Source: a virus
Direction: 5' to 3' (one strand)
DNA: 47,442 bases
IMG/VR virus record: IMGVR_UViG_3300025168_000145
Span: 1 to 47,442 of that record
This document shows positions 18,101 through 26,229 of the stretch, piece by piece. A program made the translations under genes and the position numbers. Below the pieces are notes generated by a model, which made no database searches, had not been told where the DNA came from, and worked only from the letters and a program-made list of their open reading frames with translations. Each line of letters begins with the position of its first letter. Positions within the stretch are counted from its first letter, which is position 1.

Positions 18101-21100
18101 CACCCTTTTCGTATGTTTCAACTCTTGTTTGTAAAACTTTATAAAGCTTTTCATTTGTTTTTTGAACGTAATCTAAAACTGTTTCAGCAATACCATTAAA
18201 CGCTTCTGGATTATTACCAAAAGCCATTTTAAAAATGTAATGTCCTCTTTCGTGTGTTTCAGTTTCTAGACGATTATCTTTAGCCATGTTTTCTACAACT
18301 TGAAAAGAAAATATTTCGCCCGTTGTAGTTGTTAAATTACCTCCATGATTACCTCTGTCAAGACCGTTTATTACTTTCGTTTTATCTGCTTCAGATAAAT
18401 CTTTCCTTCCATTAATAAATTTAATTGCCTCTTCAACTGTTTGAAAGTTTTGAAAACTATCATCTAACTTTCTAAAATCTTTAAGTTTATTAAATTCGTT
18501 ATTAATTTCCTGAGTATTATATATAATCTCTGCTACTTCTTCAATCTCTTTTTCTTTTGGGTCTGTTTTACCTTCAGATATTAGTTGGTTCTCTGCGTCT
18601 TTATATATTTTATCTTTTCTATCTATATCTTTTTTGTCTGTGCTAGATTTAAATCCAGCAAACTTTTTACCAAAGTTTTTATCATCTCTTAAATAATCTC
18701 TTTTTGCTTGTAAATCATTAAACTCTGTTAACAATCCGTTTAGTATGATTTGCTTTTCGTTACCACTTAAATCATTATCAGCATTAACTCTTTGTGCTTT
18801 GGCAGAAATTTTTTGTTGCTCTACAGTAGCGTTGTTATAAGAATTAAAAAAATCTTTTTCTAAATTATTTACTTTTTTCTCTTCTTTTTCTAATATAGCC
18901 TCGTTTTCAGTTTCTAATCTCTTTTTTTCTTGTTTAACTGTCTCTATATTACCCTCTATATTATCAGTGTTATTACCTTTTGTTTTATTAGCCTTTAACG
19001 TAGAATTTAATTTTACTTCTGAGTTTTCTAATTCTTTAAGGGTATTAATATTAGATCTATAAGTTTTTAAATCATCTGGTTTAGCAAAAGTATTCATAAC
19101 TAATCCTTTGTAAAAAGGAACATGACCAAAACCCGTACCAAAAAAACCGCCACTAAATGCTGCGTGTGCTAAATTCTCTGTTATCGGTCTACCTGTTATA
19201 ATATTTTGCGTGATTGTAGTTCCAGTTTCAGAAGCCGTTTCTAAAGCTGGATCGAATAATAACTGTCTTTTACCATATGTTTTAAAGTATTCTTTTGTAT
19301 CCATTCGTAATAATTTAGCGTAATTATTACCAAACATAGCTTGTCCAGATCTTTTTAATACTGGATAAGTTAAGAATCTATCAAATACAACTTCAGCGGC
19401 ACCATAACCAAGACTAGTAAAAAATTTATCTACTCTACTTGTTTTTGGTCCAAAAGAATAATAATCTTCTTGAGCCATTGTCCCCCATTGTTCTCCAAAA
19501 CTAGAAGTTCCTAAAGCGGTTATTCCTGGCCATCCAGTTGCTATCATCGCAAAAATAGGCGCTTGATTAGCGGTTTCTAAAGATATAAATCGACCAAAAT
19601 TTGATAAAGAACTAAATGCGTTACCAAACTCAATATCTTTCTGCATTGTCTCTCTCCACTCCCATTGGCGCTGTCTAAACTCCATCATTCTTTCGTCCTT
19701 TGTTGTAACGTCTCTATTGGATATTGTAGCTGCAAAGTTAGTTAGACCGTAATCTATGTTAAACATTATACTTTCTGTTTGATTGTATAATGTTCCAGTA
19801 AACTTCTCCCAATCGTCATAGTTTCTTTTAGCAGCATCAGCACGAGCATCATTATCTTTTATTGTCTCAACTTCACCTAAGTAATCTTCTTCTAAAACAA
19901 TGATTTCGTTTAGTTTATTTTCATACTCTAGTCGGCCAAGTTGTGCGTTTTGGTAAAGACTATATGGCAAACGTGTTCCGTTTTCTAATTCTACATATTC
20001 TTCTCCTTCTTTTATATCAAAGGTATAAACCGTAGGAAAAGTAGAGTTTTGAATTTCTAAAACCTCAGTATAAGCATTGATGGGAGATCCTTGGGTGCCT
20101 TGTTCTTTTACTAAATCAGCATGTTTTGATTCAAGTTTAATTTGTGTTTTAGCTAACTCTTTCTTTTGTTTTATATCTATTTTTCTATGATATATTTCCC
20201 CTATATTAAGTAGAGCACCATAACCTGTTTCTTCTACCTTGTCTGAATTGAAAAAATCTATCTCTTTTTGAGTTTTAAGACTCGCTATTCTATCTTTAAT
20301 TAAATTTTCTCTTGTTCTATTTTGAATTTCTTCTACAGTAGGATCTTCATTTCCACTTTTTATAAGTTCTTGTTCAGCTTTTTCTTGTTCTTCTTTGTAA
20401 GGTATTGTAGTTTTTGTTTCGTACTTACCAGTAGAATACATCATTCCACTGCTATACCCGGTGACTGATGATGTTGTTACTTGTGCGTTAAGATTAATCT
20501 CATTTACCTCTTTTTCTATAAGTCTACTCTCTTTAGGCGTTATAACTAAAGGACCATAATAAACCTGCTTAGATGTACCGCTAATAACCTTACCGTCCTT
20601 GAGTTTATAGTCATCTGATACAATTTGTACACTTTGTCTTTCTGGTCCAATATACGACCCGTCTGTAGAATTCAAATCTGCGTAACGACTAGTTAAAGCA
20701 TCTGTTGATATTTTAAATCTTTTAATATCTTTTTTTTCTGCTGTAGAATTAATAAAATTAGAAAGTTTATTAAATTCATTAATATAAACACCTTTTTCAG
20801 TGGCACGATCTAAACTACTAAAAGGATCACCGGCTCCTACTGTTCCAATACCGAAATTTATCATTTCTGTTTTTCCGGTTTCGTTATGAGTTATTTCAAT
20901 AGCTTCGTAATTTGCGAATGGAATCCCTGGTAACTCGTTGCTCGCACCTAACCAATTTACCGTTTGCTCAACAGTGTATCCTTTTCCTAAAACATTTTGT
21001 AAAAACTCAACTTGAACTTGATCAGTTTTGTCAAAAAAATCTATTATATTTTTATAATTAGTTTCGTAATCATCTTTTTCTGTAAAAATCCCTCCTAAAA

Positions 21101-21581
21101 CAGTTTCAGATGGAGTATCTTTAATGTCTTGTATTATTTTTTGAGTACTTTCTTTTCTTGTTTTTTCGTTCCTAGGAAGATCTATAGTTGTAGTTGGAAT
21201 ACCAATTATACAACTTCCATCATCAATATCAGCATCTGGATTATAATTAGAAGCTGATTTATCAGTACAACCGGATATCATTACATTGCTTTGGGCAGTT
21301 TGATAATCATACTCCGTAAGTTCTCCAGGTGGTATGTAAGTTTCTGGAAGTTTAAAATCTATAGTCTTCTTTTTTTCTTCTTCTTTTTTCTTGTCTTCTA
21401 CCTTAGTCTTTTTTGGATCCGTTATATCGTATTCATAACCCGCTGCTAAAACGTCGCCATCATGCGCGCTAATATGATTTTCTTTAGGCATAAGCGCATG
21501 ACCTCTACCTTTTCCTGTGTCCCTTAAAGGAGATTTTTTATTACTACGTCTTAATGGTGATGATAGTGGATTTTTATTCAT
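12141..21581 (-). CDS. giant polyvalent virion protein, probably ejected (3146 aa)
   Basis: This is a single frame of 9441 bases. Domains in order: a basic N-terminus; one GCTDKSASNYNPDADIDDGSC repeat unit (about residues 104-125) matching the repeats of the 735-residue secreted protein; an amphipathic or hydrophobic patch near 678; coiled coil at about 840-1000; an HERGH zinc-protease motif (1110-1114); a sigma region-2-like helical segment (about 1325-1420); a HAD phosphatase domain with DFDDT (2129-2133), ILTARP (~2205) and FADDA (~2262); a hydrophobic helix near 2780-2805; and a Lys-rich C-terminus with two ~40-residue repeats. Giant multi-domain proteins in this position of short-tailed phages are usually packaged and ejected with DNA. 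No RNA polymerase motif was found. The segment functions are inferred. Confidence 0.85.
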   Translation of the reverse strand: MNKNPLSSPLRRSNKKSPLRDTGKGRGHALMPKENHISAHDGDVLAAGYEYDITDPKKTKVEDKKKEEEKKKTIDFKLPETYIPPGELTEYDYQTAQSNVMISGCTDKSASNYNPDADIDDGSCIIGIPTTTIDLPRNEKTRKESTQKIIQDIKDTPSETVLGGIFTEKDDYETNYKNIIDFFDKTDQVQVEFLQNVLGKGYTVEQTVNWLGASNELPGIPFANYEAIEITHNETGKTEMINFGIGTVGAGDPFSSLDRATEKGVYINEFNKLSNFINSTAEKKDIKRFKISTDALTSRYADLNSTDGSYIGPERQSVQIVSDDYKLKDGKVISGTSKQVYYGPLVITPKESRLIEKEVNEINLNAQVTTSSVTGYSSGMMYSTGKYETKTTIPYKEEQEKAEQELIKSGNEDPTVEEIQNRTRENLIKDRIASLKTQKEIDFFNSDKVEETGYGALLNIGEIYHRKIDIKQKKELAKTQIKLESKHADLVKEQGTQGSPINAYTEVLEIQNSTFPTVYTFDIKEGEEYVELENGTRLPYSLYQNAQLGRLEYENKLNEIIVLEEDYLGEVETIKDNDARADAAKRNYDDWEKFTGTLYNQTESIMFNIDYGLTNFAATISNRDVTTKDERMMEFRQRQWEWRETMQKDIEFGNAFSSLSNFGRFISLETANQAPIFAMIATGWPGITALGTSSFGEQWGTMAQEDYYSFGPKTSRVDKFFTSLGYGAAEVVFDRFLTYPVLKRSGQAMFGNNYAKLLRMDTKEYFKTYGKRQLLFDPALETASETGTTITQNIITGRPITENLAHAAFSGGFFGTGFGHVPFYKGLVMNTFAKPDDLKTYRSNINTLKELENSEVKLNSTLKANKTKGNNTDNIEGNIETVKQEKKRLETENEAILEKEEKKVNNLEKDFFNSYNNATVEQQKISAKAQRVNADNDLSGNEKQIILNGLLTEFNDLQAKRDYLRDDKNFGKKFAGFKSSTDKKDIDRKDKIYKDAENQLISEGKTDPKEKEIEEVAEIIYNTQEINNEFNKLKDFRKLDDSFQNFQTVEEAIKFINGRKDLSEADKTKVINGLDRGNHGGNLTTTTGEIFSFQVVENMAKDNRLETETHERGHYIFKMAFGNNPEAFNGIAETVLDYVQKTNEKLYKVLQTRVETYEKGDVIPEGKEAYDRTSGKLPTLKNMKSEEVLTNFLELVGDGRIDLKSKKNKGLGGYFAWMINSSTKDALGENADLNFKGEDDAVNFMIKLGKKIKEGTITKQDIKDIKESKIADIVGKENVEKAKETDTKTKIDFSKAAAKTSLEEVQDVATNDDGSFNKEKFDPSDKRIMSELPGMVNAQIINLPINRYLTDNGREELMMETISGLLTKKDIDKFDGRGTLYGFTNGRIKFRILDAFKNNPAIVEDFSQVELDETMKQLEAETVDLTPLDEKLADDAVASDAKINVLALTNKADDIVKVVNPEGDYKQVTDNNIGKVGSIIFNALRKNNKGKYALTDPKTNITTSDAILDVNTGEKISQKELDAGKKGILEPSESKNIQDFFTPIKTTKKFIKILPKENVTKKDADINRLGENIRVSRDTYGRAIGLPNRILEYFYKPKFKTDGKRARSQGLTSQVGLWELKPEFSNLSETELTKAAKQFQEDLGITEDGLTNVLPTKENRSKVGQLLKGAAVVISQQASLSAAQRIKEAQLKKTKEADAIAKVKQEIADVTTGQADISFSEKKKFKESVDVVQELIDGANASIEYQTTEGFVNPTFKIADIIDSAHRNSINKILDLNELEPMHNWDSRSDIDTGIQSIKNTIIAKLPKSLVSWTTLTGKSTYINIKKSIRKKVIDVDGKPMKVLDYYKQELKNMLDNLTDSDYGPEFTGSAAKYKGGKTYKALFGENAEDFNEGAKEGRKYKTFDGEVVIMTTAEINEMHVSMGTQLWQRVKDDIKANRNNARIWGYYFSLVGNVTEHPHRQWAEFIGWSMDPKGYGDKTYEWEHAMQATNSYLYLLHTILGEYDFKTAFELIKQNYKLIALDNYDDKVKLGSKGAKRTVSMGEGWTVMDNWFERYFDEVVAAIENGIDPNGIMTIDDKTLAEVLNINSAGGPKGTKIGTEAIIKNSKAINKARLINKDTEAQGITVLDFDDTLATTKSKVLWTAPDGTTGSLNAEQYASTYQDLAEQGYKFDFSEFNKVVDGKPAPLLNKAKKLAGKFGTDNMFILTARPQESAVAIQVFLKENGLNIPLKNITGLGNSTSEAKAVWMADKVAEGYNDFYFADDALQNVQAVKNMLDQFDIKSKIQQAKIQFSKNLDVTINEILEETTGVDSKKRFSDAQAKLRGKGFKFRGLIPPSAQDFAGLLYNFIGKGKKGERQFETLKKALIDPFARGVNELNTARQNSAEDYRNLLKEFPDVKKDLNQKLDGMQTEMPDGSIKTYEGNKFTVDQAIRVYLWNKAGFEIPGLSARDLKILVDFIQIDPQLVAFADALGVVSKKSDGYSKPGEYWLTENIGSDLMSDGAIGDARTEFLAEWQQNVDQIFSKENLNKIEVIYGVKFREALEDILYRMKTGKNRPTGANRLMNTYMNWVNNSVGAIMFFNIRSAVLQTISATNYINWSDNNPLKAAAAFANFPQFIKDFVFIFNSDMLKQRRSGLRYNVNEAEIAEAVANSDNKAKAIIAWLLKKGFTPTQIADSFAISSGGATFYRNRIKSIMKADSKITLEEAEKQAWLDFQETTEVSQQSARPDLISQQQANPLGRLILSFQNTPMQYGRIMNKAIRDFVNGRGDAKTHISKIVYYGAVQAVVFTALQSALFAVIGSDDDDEKEEMIDKKTERMMNSMIDTWLSVFGYGGKVVSTIKNSITEYNKQRAKDVDEDFMTKSDHAYTLLSVLGFSPPIGSKLRKIYSSIQTEKFNRDIIMERGFTLDNPVWSMIGNVVEGVTNVPLGRLSNKMLNLDNAMDSSNEVWQRAAMLLGWNTWDLGIKDPDIIALGEDIKERKKQEKKMESEKKKFEKKRTKLKEKYPDKTDEEIEVEVKSKELFDLSKQEQVDLLKSLDLSDKEIKKLKKEKNRTDKIAELYKDNSKLIDDALETSKTKPKEEKVKKKEVKLSKSEKHEKSLYKLNKKDQVNMLMSLGYPSSMISKYLKSEKDRVKMIIKLQSKSK

Positions 21582-21591
21582 TTAATTTTAT

Positions 21592-22695
21592 TTATTTCTT
21601 TCCGTGTAAATATCTTAAAAAATCTTCCATATCTTGCATAATATCAGGATCGCTCCCGTTTTTTATAATATCATTAAATATAATGTTTATTTGTTTGTTT
21701 ATTAAATCTGGGGTAACATTTTCGTTTTGTTTTATAAACGCTTTTTCAAAACCACCAATAGTACCAGTGTAACTTTCGTCTTCTGAAGTTCTTGGGTCGT
21801 CTTTTATTTTAATCGTATTCGTCGCTCCATATAAATCAGGATTAGACATGTAATACCTCGCGAACGTTGTGGTTCCTGAACCGTCAGGAAGACGCAATTT
21901 CTGATCCACAGAAAAAGATTTAAAAGCATCGTTAATACCACCATTTACATCAGAGATCAAATCCATAGTTTGACTAATAGTGGAGTCCATCTTTTCATCC
22001 CACAATAACATTTCTTCATGTAGCGTTCCGCCCGCTTCGTATTCTTCTTGTACTTTCGACGAGTCGTACTTAACTCTAAAACCAATTCTGTGTTGATCAA
22101 GGTTTTTAGAAAATACATTCTTAATTCCACTACTACTGTCTACAGTTAAAAATGTTTTAGGTATATCTGAGTAAGGTACAAACTCACCCTGCGGCCCTTT
22201 TACATGTAACTTTTCGTTCATATAACTGTATTCGAATCCATTATCACGAACATCTGCCCACCAAGCTTCCATAAGAACATCTTCACCTTGAGAAGCATTA
22301 TCTTCACCATTAGCTCTCACAATATTTTTATACAGTTTTTCTCCTCGCGCATAATCTATGCTTAAATTTTCCATTTGTTGAACTCTCTTTTTATGAAGAG
22401 CCTTTCCGTTTCTGTGTTTTTTACTAAAAACATTCAAACCTTTTGTAGCATCTAAAGCATCATAAGCCTCTCTTCTTAAGATTTTTAATTGATTTATTAC
22501 ATCTGGATTATCTATATATTTTAGTTGGTCACTATAAGTATCTTCTATACCTTCGTGTTTTTTATCAAAATTTTTCTTTTTCTGAATTAAACCAGATGCA
22601 ATAGCAGATACACCTTGTATATACCCGGAGTAATCTACTTTTTTTGGAGCATATCTTTGTCCTGCTGCTCGTATTATCGCTTCATTTGCCGCCAT
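21592..22695 (-). CDS. virion protein upstream of the giant protein, unrecognised (367 aa)
   Basis: This is a mostly alpha-helical protein of mixed charge. It starts MAANEAIIRAAGQRYAPKK, with a predicted short hydrophobic stretch (YIQGVSAIASGLI) near residue 25-37 and a helical, basic region to about 120. The second half is more acidic with mixed strands. There is no signal peptide or catalytic motif. It lies between the S74-domain protein (1-base gap) and the giant polyvalent protein (10-base gap). Proteins encoded here in podoviruses are often internal core or ejection proteins, so I infer an internal virion role. Not recognised as a named family. Confidence 0.7.
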   Translation of the reverse strand: MAANEAIIRAAGQRYAPKKVDYSGYIQGVSAIASGLIQKKKNFDKKHEGIEDTYSDQLKYIDNPDVINQLKILRREAYDALDATKGLNVFSKKHRNGKALHKKRVQQMENLSIDYARGEKLYKNIVRANGEDNASQGEDVLMEAWWADVRDNGFEYSYMNEKLHVKGPQGEFVPYSDIPKTFLTVDSSSGIKNVFSKNLDQHRIGFRVKYDSSKVQEEYEAGGTLHEEMLLWDEKMDSTISQTMDLISDVNGGINDAFKSFSVDQKLRLPDGSGTTTFARYYMSNPDLYGATNTIKIKDDPRTSEDESYTGTIGGFEKAFIKQNENVTPDLINKQINIIFNDIIKNGSDPDIMQDMEDFLRYLHGKK

Positions 22696-22696
22696 G

Positions 22697-23671
22697 TTAT
22701 ATTTGTTTAAAGTTTACATCTATTTTATTATAGTCAACCATATCATAACCATCAGGATGTTGTATTACAGCTTCTTGTGGAATTTCATCTGACATAACTC
22801 CTTGGTAAGTTCCGCTACCAAACGATTCGTCTTTATATCTAAAACTATATATATTTAGACCACTCGGTGATTCACCAATTATATTTATATCTTTTTTAAG
22901 TTTCCTATCACTTCCCGCTCCTCCAATAGCCGATCCTATTCCACTAGCAACACCTCCAATTATTTGACCCCACATACCTTGTTTATTAGCTATAGCTCCC
23001 TGCGCCCCACCTACCATTTGCCCACGAACACCTATTAACGTACTCATCTTATCCATCTCAAATTGTCTAGCGCCTTCCATGTTAGCGATTTGTACTTGTC
23101 TATCTAATCCACTTAATCTAGATTGTTCTGCTAAACTCATTTGATTTAATCTAGATTGCTCTGTTTTTTCTTGTTGCTGTAGTCTAGATTGTTCTGTTAA
23201 TTTCAACCTTCTATTTTGTTGCAACTGTTGTCCTATTGTTGCTTGCGTTTCTCTAGCTTGTTTTGTAGCTTGTCCACTTAACGACTGTGCTAATCCAGCT
23301 ATGCCAGAAGCACCAGCTGTTCCTCTTAACCCCTGCATTATATTAGCTTGTTGTTGTTGGAATTGTTCTCTAGCGTAATCAGCAGCTTGGGTATCAACTT
23401 CCAACTCTTCAAAAACATTTTCTTGATCTTCAAAAATGTTTTCTTGATCCGCAAAAATATTTTCTTGTTTTAAAGCATCTGCATCTAAAGGTTGAAATTC
23501 AGATTCTTTATAAGCTTCTAATTGTTCGTCAAATTGCGATATTTGAGACTGTAAGTACTGTTGATTTTTAGTACCCTTACCCTTCCCCCATTTCTTAGAG
23601 CCAAACCAACCACCTTTCTTTGACCATAACCCCCCAAGTAAAAGATGCGGACTTTTTTTATTTTCTATCAT
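22697..23671 (-). CDS. Gln-rich virion protein with C-terminal peptidase S74 chaperone domain (324 aa)
   Basis: The first 90 residues include a Gly/Lys/Trp-rich start and three near-identical DQENIF/V units (residues about 68-91). About 95-215 are Gln-, Arg- and Ser-rich coiled coil with three EQSRL units. A Gly-rich hydrophobic stretch (about 222-250) follows, then an S74 intramolecular chaperone domain from SDRKLKKDI near 252 to the end, including YSFRYKD and YQGVMSDEIP. The S74 domain assists trimer assembly of fibres and cleaves itself off at a Ser-Lys site. Seeing it on a coiled-coil, Gln-rich protein beside ejected proteins suggests a trimeric internal virion or tail component. The S74 assignment is firm; the placement of the rest is inferred. 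Confidence 0.83.
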   Translation of the reverse strand: MIENKKSPHLLLGGLWSKKGGWFGSKKWGKGKGTKNQQYLQSQISQFDEQLEAYKESEFQPLDADALKQENIFADQENIFEDQENVFEELEVDTQAADYAREQFQQQQANIMQGLRGTAGASGIAGLAQSLSGQATKQARETQATIGQQLQQNRRLKLTEQSRLQQQEKTEQSRLNQMSLAEQSRLSGLDRQVQIANMEGARQFEMDKMSTLIGVRGQMVGGAQGAIANKQGMWGQIIGGVASGIGSAIGGAGSDRKLKKDINIIGESPSGLNIYSFRYKDESFGSGTYQGVMSDEIPQEAVIQHPDGYDMVDYNKIDVNFKQI

Positions 23672-23711
23672 ATTGTCTATTTTATCTATTTATAGTTACA
23701 GTTTTTGTATT

Positions 23712-24971
23712 TTATTTACTACTGATCGTTACTTCGGAGCCCACAGAGAATAGTTCTTGTTTCGTATTGACATTTGTAGCTGTTGCAAATTCTACTTCCG
23801 CGAAATATCCTTTTAAACTCGATACGTTTTCCGCTACAGGTTTTCTAAACATGAAGAATAGGTTTTCAGAAGTAGACGGATCGATAATTGAAACATTGTC
23901 AATAACACAATCACTACTCGCCCCTTTATATATTCTTATTTTATTAAGATTAATATCATTTTGAGTCCACTCAGCCGTACCTTTATTAGGGGACACACTA
24001 GTATCGATGTCTACTATTACATTGTCGTATCCACTACCGTAAGTATAAGGCCCTACGTTTGCCAAAATTATATTACCAGTATTACTAATAACATCCATTT
24101 CTATTCTGTAGGTTTCACCTTCAACAAAGTTAGTTGTTAGACTACCATCTAAAAAACCAGCAACGGTTCCAGTGTGTTCGGCTTGTTCATTAGCAACACT
24201 CCATCCATCTCCCTCACTCCACCCAGCCGGGAAACCTTCCTGAACCTTTACATTGTCCACATAAGCGAACGCTGGCGAACTATCACTTCCACTAAACATA
24301 AGTACTAAAGAGCCGTTGGCTGGAACTACAACAATATTTGTATAACTATGAATACCTACTGTAGAAAAATTTTCTTCTGGTAAGATAATTCCTGATCCTG
24401 CAGATCCAATTAAAACCTTTAAAGTTCCAGCAACAATTTCGTAATCAAACGAAATTCTACATGTTTCTCCAGCAGTTAAATTGCTTACATTTTGGAAACA
24501 CATCGCCCCTGTTCCACTACCATATATAACATTATCTAAATACATTCTTTCTGAATCCCAAGATATTACTCCGGAAGGATATGTGGTATTTAGTAATTGT
24601 CCCTGTGATGGAAATTGAACTATCCAAGGGGCAAGATCGTTGTCAAAAGTACCGTTGATTATTTCGTTTGGCGCAGCGTCATAACCCACATCAAAACCAC
24701 CGTTAGTCACAAAATCACCACTACCAGTAGTGAAAGGAGCATTGGCAACTTTCACCCACCTATCTTCTTTGTCAGATATTGTGCCTAGTGAAAGTGCAGT
24801 GCCAGCAACAGGATCTGTCCAAGCTCCACCAGCAGTATCACAAAGAGTCTTTGTAGTGTTTGTTAATGGAGCAATACTACAAAAACCAGGTGTGATATTT
24901 GAATACCATAACTCATCTCCAACTTGCACTGAATCATTTATTTTTTTTGAAAAAGTTATTTTATCTGCCAT
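23712..24971 (-). CDS. virion adhesion protein with carbohydrate-binding-like domains (419 aa)
   Basis: This is an all-beta protein with two or three jelly-roll-like units. Near residue 105 IINGTFDNDLAPWIVQ begins a block of about 140 residues that ends AYVDNVKVQE. A second similar block follows (GWSEGDGWSV near 253, ending CVIDNVSIID near 370). This N-G-x-F-D...W...DNVxVxE outline is that of CBM4/9-type galactose-binding folds, used to bind glycans. The N-terminal 90 residues look like a virion-attachment module. The gene lies 40 bases upstream of the S74-domain gene. Receptor binding to host surface glycan is a reasonable inference. Confidence 0.75.
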   Translation of the reverse strand: MADKITFSKKINDSVQVGDELWYSNITPGFCSIAPLTNTTKTLCDTAGGAWTDPVAGTALSLGTISDKEDRWVKVANAPFTTGSGDFVTNGGFDVGYDAAPNEIINGTFDNDLAPWIVQFPSQGQLLNTTYPSGVISWDSERMYLDNVIYGSGTGAMCFQNVSNLTAGETCRISFDYEIVAGTLKVLIGSAGSGIILPEENFSTVGIHSYTNIVVVPANGSLVLMFSGSDSSPAFAYVDNVKVQEGFPAGWSEGDGWSVANEQAEHTGTVAGFLDGSLTTNFVEGETYRIEMDVISNTGNIILANVGPYTYGSGYDNVIVDIDTSVSPNKGTAEWTQNDINLNKIRIYKGASSDCVIDNVSIIDPSTSENLFFMFRKPVAENVSSLKGYFAEVEFATATNVNTKQELFSVGSEVTISSK

Positions 24972-24972
24972 A

Positions 24973-26229
24973 TTACGCGTTTGTTCCTATTGTTATAAAA
25001 TTATCTAAATCTAAGTATATTGTTCTGTTAGTGGATGGATGTGAATTTATTATAACGCTGTTGTTAATTTTAAGTTGGTCTCTACTTCCTTTCCCTAATC
25101 CACTTCCAAAAAATTTCAATACAGTTCCAACTGACAACGCTGCGGTTTGGTTTAGTTGTACCGTTATAGTTCCATCACCACCACCACCATCCCAATCTGC
25201 GTTTAAAACGTTTAGTACTTTATTAGTACCGTTGTTATTTACATTCAATCCCTTAACCCTAAGATGAGATCCACCTGATATACCATATGTGTTATCTAAT
25301 GCTATCACCGCGTTAGTTCCTGTAGCACGTACTCTTTTAGTAAATTGTTTAGATAATGTTACGGTTTCAACAGTAGGATTCCATTTTGAAAAATTAATTT
25401 TTACCCCTATAGCGCTTTGTATAACGTTAGGTCCATAAGCGCGAAATGTCATAACGTTATTGTCTGTTATAGCTTGATCTCTTGATAAGGTTAAGGTTTT
25501 TGTAACAGTATTTATATCTAATATTGTAGTTGCCGCGCCAGGCGCTGTTGTACCTGTTATATAAGTCAACTCCATTCCAATTGCTAAATCCGTTAAATCA
25601 TCTACTACAACTAAATTGCTGTCAGAAGCTACAGTTCCGTTGGCGGTTTCTGTAGTTTCAAAATACCAATCTGTATCTAATGGTTGCCTTATTAATCTAA
25701 GACCGTATCCTTGACCATCAGATTTCTTGTTTAATACATCCCAAGATATCGCTTTTGTTACAGCGGTTGGTGATACAGATGATTCTGTAGAGGTTGTAGT
25801 AGGTTGTGTTTCGTAGTGATCGTTTACCGATGACGCCCCGTCGCTGCGTGGCGTGAAAGTTAAAACAGCATTAGCAAGTTGAGTAATAGTAGTACTATGC
25901 GAATGTTTCCCTGACGAAAAACCTAATTCAGTGTCTTTGTCCGGAGGAGTAAGTAAAAGAATAGTATAAGTGTCTCCACTCGCATTGGTTGGGAAATCAA
26001 TACTACCATTATAAACATTAGACACCATCTTCACTTGTAAATTACTCGTGGAAATAAACCCTGTTTCAAAAGATCTAGATTTAAAATTATAAAACTTCAC
26101 GGGATCTGAACCATCAAATAATTGTATTGAAAATTCTGCATTTACTTCTCCGGTTACAGAAAATTTTCTAGTTGAAGCGCTTTTTGCTAAATTACTTTTA
26201 TCAATATCAAATCTAGTTATTTTCTTCAT
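24973..26229 (-). CDS. tail or virion structural protein (418 aa)
   Basis: This is a Thr/Ser/Asn-rich all-beta protein beginning MKKITRFDIDKSNLAKSAST. It has short repeats of phage-like strand motifs such as VVVDDLTDLAIGMELTYI and TLTLSRDQAITDN, which I recall from marine phage tail proteins. A Gly-Gly-Gly-Asp-Gly loop (GGGGDGTITVQL) occurs near residue 345. There is no enzyme or membrane signature. It shares its first base with the stop of the 2091-residue gene upstream (TAATG) and is separated from the adhesion gene by one base. It is most likely part of the tail or its fibre base; the precise role cannot be read. Confidence 0.68.
   Translation of the reverse strand: MKKITRFDIDKSNLAKSASTRKFSVTGEVNAEFSIQLFDGSDPVKFYNFKSRSFETGFISTSNLQVKMVSNVYNGSIDFPTNASGDTYTILLLTPPDKDTELGFSSGKHSHSTTITQLANAVLTFTPRSDGASSVNDHYETQPTTTSTESSVSPTAVTKAISWDVLNKKSDGQGYGLRLIRQPLDTDWYFETTETANGTVASDSNLVVVDDLTDLAIGMELTYITGTTAPGAATTILDINTVTKTLTLSRDQAITDNNVMTFRAYGPNVIQSAIGVKINFSKWNPTVETVTLSKQFTKRVRATGTNAVIALDNTYGISGGSHLRVKGLNVNNNGTNKVLNVLNADWDGGGGDGTITVQLNQTAALSVGTVLKFFGSGLGKGSRDQLKINNSVIINSHPSTNRTIYLDLDNFITIGTNA

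Noticed and set aside
17578-18144. Plus-strand open frame of 188 codons inside the giant virion gene
   Set aside because: It is again antisense to Lys/Glu-rich coding; the minus-strand frame carries the zinc-protease-like and sigma-like segments next to it.
12141-21581. Giant protein considered as a virion RNA polymerase
   Set aside because: I saw no DxDxD or T7-type polymerase motifs; the recognisable segments are protease-like, sigma-like and HAD-like.
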